Source of the DNA: Candidatus Kaiserbacteria bacterium | GTDB taxonomy: Bacteria; Patescibacteriota; Minisyncoccia; Phycocordibacterales; UBA2100 | Direction of reading: 5' to 3' | Assembly: GCA_003545515.1 (NCBI GenBank) | Contig: DPYD01000073.1 | Location: 185-7,214 of the forward strand | Length of the DNA: 7,030 nt | Shown here: one piece after another, positions 1 to 7,030 of the stretch | How the letters are laid out: every line of letters starts with the position of its first letter | How positions within the stretch are numbered: the first letter of the stretch is position 1 | Position numbers and translations under genes: made by a program | The notes under the pieces: model-generated | What the model was told of the DNA's origin: nothing | Seen by the model: the letters and a program-made list of their open reading frames with translations, nothing else | Databases searched by the model: none

Positions 1-1494
1 AGGTTGTTCTTGAGGGTATTGCCCGGTCCCTTGATTAACAGGAAGAGTTGTCTGACCGTTACTCGAGACATTCGATGACGGCCTGTTAAACAGAGATGAG
101 AAAAACTGTGTGATGCTGCTTCCCAAGGTTCCTTGCGTCGTCGCTCCCACAGGAATGGCACTGTTAAAAAACGGGCTCATGTTGGCAAACGGCGAAGTGC
201 CCTGTCTATGAACACTTGCAGTACCGGCAAACGGTATCGCGTTATTAAACGACATGTTGAACAACTGCGCATATCTTCCGACAGTCGTTCCAAGAATATC
301 ACTCGCTCCTGCGTTACGCAGAGCTCCTGTTCCACCAAACCATACTTTAGCGGCGTTCTCGTACCCGCCGTACTTCTGAACGAATTGTGAAAACTTGTAT
401 TCAAACACCGATTCCTGTGCCTCTGGACTACTAACGAATTGCTGTGGGGTAAGCGCTTGACCAAGCGCTTCTCTTGTCCATGAGGGGATATTACGGCCCA
501 TTATCTGATACTTCCCATAGGCGTGGTCACCACTTTTTGTTTTCGGCCCTATCGCATCGTATCGTCCTCCGCTTTCAATGCCCGAAATCGCTTGTTTAGC
601 TCGATCAAGATCCGCGGGGTCTATTCCAGGACCGAATGTATTCATGGATCGCGAGACAGGGTTGCCTAAAGTGCCCGCCGTGTCTTTGCCAACACCCTCG
701 CCTGAAGAAGGTAGTCGCGCAACATCATTGGTCAGATTAGTATTAAGCTTTAGTTCTTCCGCTATCTTTCTCGCCTCAACTTCATCGCCACTTTTTATTG
801 CTTCGTTCAGTTGAGCCGCCAGAGTCGGATTTTCTTTCACCGCTTGTTCTGCATTCTCCCGTCCTATGGTTGTCGAGAGAGCGTCCACGAGGGTTTGATT
901 GCCATTCAAAGACCCTTCAAGACGCGGAGGAGCGTCTTTTAGATCCCCCAACTTCTTCAAATCTTCCGACAAACCGCTCGTATCATACTTCGTCATTTTT
1001 TCGAATGCTGAGTTCACCAGGCCAAGTAATTCATCATTGCAACGTGATTTTGGACCAATGATTTTCTCTTTAAGGCCAACTGCTTTGTTCTCTTCCGCCA
1101 CAATAACAATTCTCGGCTCGTTCTTTTCCGGAGGACATCCGCGCCCTTCAGCTGACGGATTCTCCTTATTTTCGGGCTTGCACTGGTTGGAAGCGTTGGT
1201 CGTCACGATCAATACGGGCTTTAGTTTCTCAACGGCTATCGACAGAGAGGAGGTCAGGTCATAGCACGCACTCGGGCAACTCGATATTCTTTTAAAAATC
1301 TTGTCGGCCTCATCTGGAGGAGTGCTAAAAGGCACTTTGGTAATTTTCGGCTGACTGGTGTTGGGATCTATTTCTGCGGGAGAAGGATTCGGACAAAATT
1401 CAGCTTTGAGCGGTTGCGCAGATGCAAAGACCACTGCGGCATTCGCGAAAAATAGAACCGAGCTTAGTAAGATAACAGCTGCTGGTTTCGCCAT
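1..1494 (-). CDS. Secreted lysozyme-like/lytic transglycosylase-like protein (partial, C-terminus off the left edge)
   Basis: A continuous frame of 498 codons begins at ATG 1494 and is still open at base 1. Residues 1-26 look like a Sec signal peptide: a lysine, a hydrophobic stretch, then ASA before Q27. Residues 27-160 carry six cysteines (34, 73, 77, 105, 120, 152), which suits a disulfide-bonded exported domain. Residues 160-260 are charged and probably helical. Residues 293-400 resemble the lysozyme/SLT transglycosylase fold: SGIESGGRYDAIGP supplies the likely catalytic Glu307, followed by YGKYQIM at 326-332 and KVWFGG at 383-388. Residues 415-498 form a low-complexity tail rich in Asn, Ser, Thr, Gln and Gly. 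The predicted role is peptidoglycan cleavage outside the membrane, perhaps for envelope remodelling or assembly of a surface machine. It follows atpC on the same strand after 133 bases. The fold call is fairly secure; the substrate and specific role are inference. Confidence 0.8.
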   Translation of the reverse strand, partial: MAKPAAVILLSSVLFFANAAVVFASAQPLKAEFCPNPSPAEIDPNTSQPKITKVPFSTPPDEADKIFKRISSCPSACYDLTSSLSIAVEKLKPVLIVTTNASNQCKPENKENPSAEGRGCPPEKNEPRIVIVAEENKAVGLKEKIIGPKSRCNDELLGLVNSAFEKMTKYDTSGLSEDLKKLGDLKDAPPRLEGSLNGNQTLVDALSTTIGRENAEQAVKENPTLAAQLNEAIKSGDEVEARKIAEELKLNTNLTNDVARLPSSGEGVGKDTAGTLGNPVSRSMNTFGPGIDPADLDRAKQAISGIESGGRYDAIGPKTKSGDHAYGKYQIMGRNIPSWTREALGQALTPQQFVSSPEAQESVFEYKFSQFVQKYGGYENAAKVWFGGTGALRNAGASDILGTTVGRYAQLFNMSFNNAIPFAGTASVHRQGTSPFANMSPFFNSAIPVGATTQGTLGSSITQFFSSLFNRPSSNVSSNGQTTLPVNQGTGQYPQEQP

Positions 1495-1508
1495 TGCAGT
1501 CCATTGTA

Positions 1509-1517
1509 CCCTTCCCC
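1509..1517 (-). promoter_or_regulatory. Shine-Dalgarno-like GGGGAAGGG upstream of the transglycosylase-like gene
   Basis: This is the strongest purine-rich ribosome-binding sequence seen in front of any gene here. It lies 14 bases before ATG 1494, which is further than usual, and only 4 bases before ATG 1504. ATG 1504 is in another frame and opens just 34 codons. The signal peptide and the long coding frame favour 1494. No in-frame ATG, GTG or TTG exists between 1494 and the upstream in-frame TGA. Confidence 0.4.
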
Positions 1518-1576
1518 AAGCGAATCGACGTGAATGGATGTTGAAAACTCATAAACACGCCCCGGTTAGTGCATAA

Positions 1577-1625
1577 GGAAACTTCATTAGAGAGCAATTT
1601 TGCCGCTACTAACGAAGTAATTTCC
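1577..1625 (-). other. Stem-loop just after the atpC stop codon
   Basis: On the minus strand GGAAA, a 3-base bulge and CTTCGTTAG form the 5' arm (1625-1609). CTAATGAAG and TTTCC form the 3' arm (1590-1577), with an 18-base loop between them. That gives about 14 pairs, one of which is G-U in the minus-strand RNA but would be an A-C mismatch in the plus-strand RNA, so the structure suits an atp-sense transcript. It starts two bases after the atpC stop. No run of T follows, so it is not a standard intrinsic terminator. A 3'-end stabiliser, a processing site or a weak attenuator between atpC and the next gene are the likely options. Confidence 0.5.
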
Positions 1626-1627
1626 AC

Positions 1628-1867
1628 TTAGAGCAATACTACCGTGCGGTTGTTAGAGCATTCAAGTACCCCGTTTTCAATTGAGTATTTTTTCGTCCCG
1701 TCATCGCGGCGCACTGTTATGACGCCTTTCTTGAGAGTCGTAACAAACGGCTCGTGGTGAGCAAGGACTGTAAACTCTCCCGCGGACCCGGGAAATGTCG
1801 CGGAAATTGCAGGGCCCTCGAAGCGCGTCTCCCCCACCGAGGCGATTATGAGGTGAAAAGTGCTCAT
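1628..1867 (-). CDS. atpC: F1 ATP synthase epsilon subunit, single-domain form
   Basis: The product is 79 residues from ATG 1867. The frame could extend to a TTG at 1906, but the added residues come from the 7-base repeat array and are not family sequence, so 1867 is preferred. FHLIIASV near the N-terminus, GEFTVLAHHEPFVTTLKKG in the middle and the ending RTVVLL match the N-terminal beta-sandwich of epsilon, which binds gamma and the c-ring. Typical epsilon subunits have about 130-140 residues. The C-terminal pair of helices, which in many bacteria can rise and block ATP hydrolysis, is absent. The bases after the stop form a stem-loop, with no sign of a frameshifted remainder. It lies 61 bases after atpD and has no purine-rich ribosome-binding site. 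The assignment is firm. Confidence 0.9.
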   Translation of the reverse strand: MSTFHLIIASVGETRFEGPAISATFPGSAGEFTVLAHHEPFVTTLKKGVITVRRDDGTKKYSIENGVLECSNNRTVVLL

Positions 1868-1868
1868 G

Positions 1869-3783
<1,915 letters not shown>

Positions 3784-3787
<4 letters not shown>

Positions 3788-4395
3788 GCAGTTCCGTCAT
3801 CAGGTGAACGTTTGTGTTTCTCAATACCATCGAAAATTTTTGAGAGTCGATTATTTATTTTACGAAGCCCTTCCTCCACCCTCTCTTCATCTTCTTTGAT
3901 GGAATCACTGAACACGGCTCCTTTCACGCCATCCATGTTTGATACTGAAATATCCCGAAAAAAGTGTATGTTTTCGTCAATACACTTCGCCATTTCCGTA
4001 AATTCTTTTGTCCCCACATCTTTTCGGTATTGATTTAAAATTCTCCGTACATATCGAATTGTTTCTGCGAAAACGAGTCTGCTCGCATCATGTCCTCCCT
4101 GCGCTCCGCGCAACTCTTCAGTCGTCACAGCGGTAGGCAGGGTGACTTCGACAGCGTCCAGAAATTCTCCCAAAGCATCCGCCAAAATAGCCGGGTCGGT
4201 AATTGGCACAATGTCTTCGAAAAGATTTTCGCGGATTTCTTTTTGTTTCTTACCCGCCAATTCCCCCTTCCAATCACCCGTTAGGAAGACACGGTCGTAC
4301 ACAAGAGAAAGCTGGTGGCATAATCGTTGCGTAAGCTCTTGCTCATCGAGGTCCTCGATATTTTGAGGCATTTTATACTTCTCTTCGAGACCCAT
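3784..4395 (-). CDS. Hypothetical cytoplasmic helical protein between atpG and the Nudix gene
   Basis: I do not recognise this 203-residue protein. It has no signal peptide or membrane segment, is rich in charged residues and looks mostly helical. Residues 165-196 (from SIKEDEERVEE to EKHKR) could form a coiled coil. The middle part contains TGDWKGELAGKKQKE and AETIRYVRRILNQYRKD, which I cannot link to a family. I chose ATG 4395, four bases after the atpG stop, over a TTG at 4416 that would overlap atpG. ATG 4371, with GAGAAG a few bases upstream, is also plausible and gives 195 residues. The TGA overlaps the Nudix ATG by 4 bases. Its place in the operon suggests co-expression with F1 and the Nudix enzyme. 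A chaperone, regulator or Nudix partner is possible but not shown. Confidence 0.8.
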
Positions 4396-4399
4396 ATCC

Positions 4400-5314
4400 T
4401 TATCGCATTGATTCAATGCCGCTCGTAATCTCGGACACCTCGCGTGTGATTGCCGCCTGACGCACCCTATTGAAGGTACGCGTCAATTCCTTCACCATGT
4501 CGCGCGCCTTATCGGTCGCATTCTTCATGGCGACCATGCGTGCGCTGTGCTCGGACGCTTTGGATTCAAGAAGCTTATGGAAAACAGCGACGTTGGTTAG
4601 CTTCGGAATGAGCGCCGCGAGTACCTCGTCGGCATCCGGTTCGATGGTATATGCGGCAACTGCGCCGTTACCTTGCCGCTCTTCCGAATACTTGCCGCGC
4701 TCCGGCGTAATGGAGGCGATGATGTGTTCCATGATTTTTAGCGATATGGGCAGGATTTTGTGGACAGCGGCCTCTTGCTCGAACGTGGAGCGAAAATCCG
4801 TGTAGGCAATCCGCACCTCACGCGTTTTGCCGCTCTCCTGCAAGCGAACTACCTCGTCGGTTATGAGACTAAATTGATCCTCATCTATACCGTCGGATAT
4901 GTTCACATGATGCCGCATCACTTCGAAGCCGTTTCGCAACGCGAATTCATGTCCGCGGCGTCCTAAGCAGATAAACAACAGCTCCTCCGGAAGAAGATTC
5001 TCTTCGACAATGAACTGTTCCGTTTTTCTAAGAACGGAGCTGTTGAGACTACCCGCAAGACCTTTGTCGCTTGTTATGAGAAGAATCGCGACTTTTCCTT
5101 CTTTTCTTTCTCGCGTAAGCGGATGGTTCTCCGCATTAAAACTGCCCATCACGCTTCCGAGCATACGTAGAGCGGCGCGGGCATACGGCCGTGCAGTAAG
5201 CGCGCGCTCCTGGCTTTTGCGCATCTTCACCGCCGAGACCGCCTCCATCGCGCGCGTAACGGTAGAAGTTTTTCTGACAGACTGGATCTTCGTTTTTATG
5301 TTCTTTAACGACAT
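4400..5314 (-). CDS. atpG: F1 ATP synthase gamma subunit (rotor shaft)
   Basis: The 304-residue product is the central shaft that turns inside the alpha3-beta3 ring and couples proton flow to catalysis. The N-terminal helix (IKTKIQSVRKTSTVTRAMEA, then VSAVKMRKSQ) and the C-terminal helix (FNRVRQAAITREVSEITSG) match the family signature. These two ends make up the coiled coil of the shaft. ILLITSDKGLAGSLNSSVLR near residues 77-96 is the conserved start of the central domain. The length is close to that of the E. coli protein (287). ATG 5314 has no ribosome-binding sequence; the bases before it are pyrimidine-rich CTA/TCA units. It lies 78 bases after atpA, a gap filled by 7-base repeats, and ends just before the hypothetical gene. 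Confidence 0.96.
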   Translation of the reverse strand: MSLKNIKTKIQSVRKTSTVTRAMEAVSAVKMRKSQERALTARPYARAALRMLGSVMGSFNAENHPLTRERKEGKVAILLITSDKGLAGSLNSSVLRKTEQFIVEENLLPEELLFICLGRRGHEFALRNGFEVMRHHVNISDGIDEDQFSLITDEVVRLQESGKTREVRIAYTDFRSTFEQEAAVHKILPISLKIMEHIIASITPERGKYSEERQGNGAVAAYTIEPDADEVLAALIPKLTNVAVFHKLLESKASEHSARMVAMKNATDKARDMVKELTRTFNRVRQAAITREVSEITSGIESMR

Positions 5315-5395
5315 AGTGAGTGGTCAATAGAGAGTAATCAGTAGCTACTTTGGATTTGTATTTACTATTTTCTACTGACTATTTACTACTTACTA
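5313..5395 (-). repeat. 7-base repeat array across the atpA-atpG junction
   Basis: Starting with the atpA stop itself, the minus strand reads five in-register units beginning with TAG (5395-5361), such as TAGTAAG, TAGTAAA and TAGTCAG. A sixth unit follows, then a 6-base break, then pyrimidine-rich units up to the atpG ATG. The 26 bases at 5368-5393 differ at one position from 1911-1936 in the atpD-atpC array. TCAGTAG (5378-5372) can pair with CTACTGA (5344-5338). Because 7 is not a multiple of 3, consecutive TAG units place stops in all three frames. Confidence 0.7.
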
Positions 5396-6955
5396 GTTAA
5401 AAAGTTCCTTATGCGCCGATTTGAAACTATCAAACGCCTTACCCAAGGTCTTTTTCAGCTCATCCGAGAGCGCGCCAATTTCTTTTATGTCATCCAATAC
5501 TTGGGGGTATTTTGCATCAAGGAAATCGAGCAATTTGCTCTCCGCTTCGCGTACACGCTCAATAGATACACCGCCGAAAAGTTTTTGTATCGCGGCATAA
5601 AGAACGGCGACTTGTCTTTCCACGGGAATGGGAGAACCGTTTTTCTGTTTCAATATCTCCACCATGCGGCGACCGGATTCGATGCGGTCAGCGGTCGCCT
5701 TGTCGAGATCCTGCGCGAATTGCATAAACGCTTCCAGTTCGCGAAATTGGGCTAGTTCAAGCTTTAATGTTCCTGCAACTGACTTCATCGCTTTCGTCTG
5801 CGCGGCGCTCCCGACACGGGAGACTGAGAGACCGACATCAATCGCGGGCCTGACGCCTTTGTTGAAGAGCGACGCATCAAGGAATATCTGTCCGTCCGTG
5901 ATAGAGATGACGTTCGTGGGAATGTATGCGGATACGTCACCGTCCTGCGTCTCAATAATGGGAAGCGCCGTAATCGAGCCGCCGCCTTTTGCATCAGAGA
6001 GGCACGCCGCGCGCTCCAAGAGTCGTGAATGCAGGTAGAAGATATCGCCCGGATACGCCTCGCGACCTGGCGGACGGCGCAGAAGTAAAGAGAGCTCTCG
6101 ATATGCAACCGCCTGCTTAGAGAGGTCGTCATAGACTATCAAGACATCTCGCCCCTTGTCCATGAAGTATTCTCCTATTGCAACACCGGAGTACGGCGCC
6201 AGGAACTGAAGCGCCGCGGGAGCGGATGCCGGAGCATCCACAATGATGGTGTATCCGAATGCACCCGCATCTTTCAATTGCTGGACGATGCGCGCCGTCT
6301 TCGATTCTTTCTGGCCGATGGCAACGTAAATGCATATGGGGCGCGATTCTTCCGGTTCATATCGCTGATTGATTATGGTATCTATCGCAACCGTCGTTTT
6401 TCCCGTTGCGCGATCACCGATAATAAGCTCGCGTTGACCGCGGCCGATGGGTATCATTGAGTCTATTGCCTTGATGCCCGTCGCAAGCGGCACCGAAACA
6501 GACTTTCTCTCGATGACACCGGACGCCTGCCGTTCTACGGGCATCATTGTTGTCTTTTTGAAAGGACCCTTTCCATCTATTTGCTCGCCAAGAGCGTTTA
6601 CGACTCGACCCAAAAGCTCCTCGCCCGAGGGAACGGAAAGAATGCGACCCGTCGATTTCACGGTCATACCCTCCGATACGCGAGCGGTATCTCCCAATAT
6701 CGCCGCGCGCACGCCGTCTTCTTCTAGATTAAGCAAAAGACCGTACAGAGACCCTTCGGTATCCATGGCATCCTTCAGGGATTTGCCCGTCGTCTCTTCA
6801 AATTCGACAATTTCACTCATCACGGCCATTGAAAGACCGTCTATCGCGACGACACCATCGCCAACAGAAACTACGCGACCGGTATGCTCGACCTTCTCTT
6901 TCGGTTCGTAGTGTTCTATCTCTTTAATAATTTTTTCTATAGTCGCGTTATCCAT
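5393..6955 (-). CDS. atpA: F1 ATP synthase alpha subunit
   Basis: The 520-residue product forms the non-catalytic nucleotide sites and supplies the arginine finger to beta. The P-loop is GDRATGKT at 180-187, where the family usually has GDRQTGKT. The Walker B region is VLIVYDD at 271-277. [20 protein letters not shown] at 296-315 and [10 protein letters not shown] (R380, the arginine finger) are intact, as is the C-terminal helical bundle. Relative to E. coli, residues about 52-72 carry an extra segment of roughly a dozen residues (around [14 protein letters not shown]) in the N-terminal beta-barrel region. The start ATG lies three bases after the atpH stop, with no ribosome-binding sequence, so reinitiation after atpH is likely. 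The TAG stop is the first unit of the 7-base repeat array. Confidence 0.97.
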   Translation of the reverse strand: MDNATIEKIIKEIEHYEPKEKVEHTGRVVSVGDGVVAIDGLSMAVMSEIVEFEETTGKSLKDAMDTEGSLYGLLLNLEEDGVRAAILGDTARVSEGMTVKSTGRILSVPSGEELLGRVVNALGEQIDGKGPFKKTTMMPVERQASGVIERKSVSVPLATGIKAIDSMIPIGRGQRELIIGDRATGKTTVAIDTIINQRYEPEESRPICIYVAIGQKESKTARIVQQLKDAGAFGYTIIVDAPASAPAALQFLAPYSGVAIGEYFMDKGRDVLIVYDDLSKQAVAYRELSLLLRRPPGREAYPGDIFYLHSRLLERAACLSDAKGGGSITALPIIETQDGDVSAYIPTNVISITDGQIFLDASLFNKGVRPAIDVGLSVSRVGSAAQTKAMKSVAGTLKLELAQFRELEAFMQFAQDLDKATADRIESGRRMVEILKQKNGSPIPVERQVAVLYAAIQKLFGGVSIERVREAESKLLDFLDAKYPQVLDDIKEIGALSDELKKTLGKAFDSFKSAHKELFN

Positions 6956-6958
6956 ACG

Positions 6959-7030
6959 TTAAGATTGAGTTGTACGATTATATATCGAAAGCAAGTGTTT
7001 TTTGAAACTTGCGTCCAAAAGATACCCTTT
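6959..7030 (-). CDS. atpH: F1 ATP synthase delta subunit (C-terminal 23 residues only)
   Basis: The frame entering from the right edge reads KGYLLDASFKKHLLSIYNRT and a few more residues, then TAA at 6961-6959, three bases before the atpA ATG. Delta subunits end with a comparable segment: a beta-strand with G and a D-x-S turn, followed by a helix such as DASWRGQLNKLK. The usual gene order atpH-atpA supports the call. Delta joins the top of F1 to the peripheral stalk. Only the tail is visible, so nothing can be said about the rest of the protein. Confidence 0.8.
   Translation of the reverse strand, partial: KGYLLDASFKKHLLSIYNRTTQS

Noticed and set aside
899..1264. Open 121-codon plus-strand frame in the left region
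   Set aside because: The minus strand holds an uninterrupted 498-codon frame with a signal peptide and an enzyme domain across this region.
1495..1627. TACAAT (minus strand, near 1502-1507) as a -10 box for a near-leaderless transcript of the transglycosylase-like gene
   Set aside because: No acceptable -35 box lies 16-18 bases upstream, and the overlap with the purine-rich ribosome-binding sequence makes the reading ambiguous.
5628..6038. Open 136-codon plus-strand frame opposite atpA
   Set aside because: Same reason: it is complementary to conserved alpha-subunit codons and has no independent support.
6447..6911. Open 154-codon plus-strand frame opposite atpA
   Set aside because: It is antisense to a clear, conserved atpA frame, and its product has no recognisable motif. 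It is a shadow of codon bias.

Overview
The window is most of an F-type ATP synthase operon read on the minus strand, followed by a cell-envelope gene that runs off the left edge. In transcription order (right to left) it holds: the last 23 codons of the delta subunit (atpH), atpA (alpha), atpG (gamma), an unrecognised 203-residue protein, a NUDT15/MutT-like Nudix hydrolase, atpD (beta), a very short atpC (epsilon), and a long open frame (498 codons, no stop before the edge) for a secreted lysozyme/lytic-transglycosylase-like protein.

The organism is bacterial and uses the standard code, because TGA ends two genes here. The tight packing, the near absence of Shine-Dalgarno sequences in front of the atp genes, the epsilon subunit reduced to one domain and the small hairpin repeats inserted inside a core gene resemble Candidate Phyla Radiation (Patescibacteria, Parcubacteria-like) genomes. 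That placement is an inference from gene style and was not checked by any search.

Layout by region. 1-1494: partial secreted transglycosylase-like gene. 1495-1627: a short gap holding a stem-loop two bases past the atpC stop and an oddly placed ribosome-binding sequence. 1628-3368: atpC and atpD, separated by an array of 7-base repeats; atpD carries two different hairpin repeats inside its reading frame. 3365-4395: the Nudix gene and the unknown gene, joined to each other and to atpD by 4-base ATGA overlaps. 4400-6955: atpG and atpA, separated by a second 7-base repeat array. 6959-7030: end of atpH. There is no gene-free stretch longer than 133 bases.

Alpha and beta form the catalytic hexamer of F1, gamma is the rotor shaft, delta joins F1 to the peripheral stalk and epsilon binds gamma at the rotor foot. 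The membrane genes (atpB, atpE, atpF) would be expected beyond the right edge. The unusual points are the two non-ATPase genes wedged between atpG and atpD, the repeat arrays that fill the only two real gaps inside the operon, and the in-frame repeat insertions in beta.
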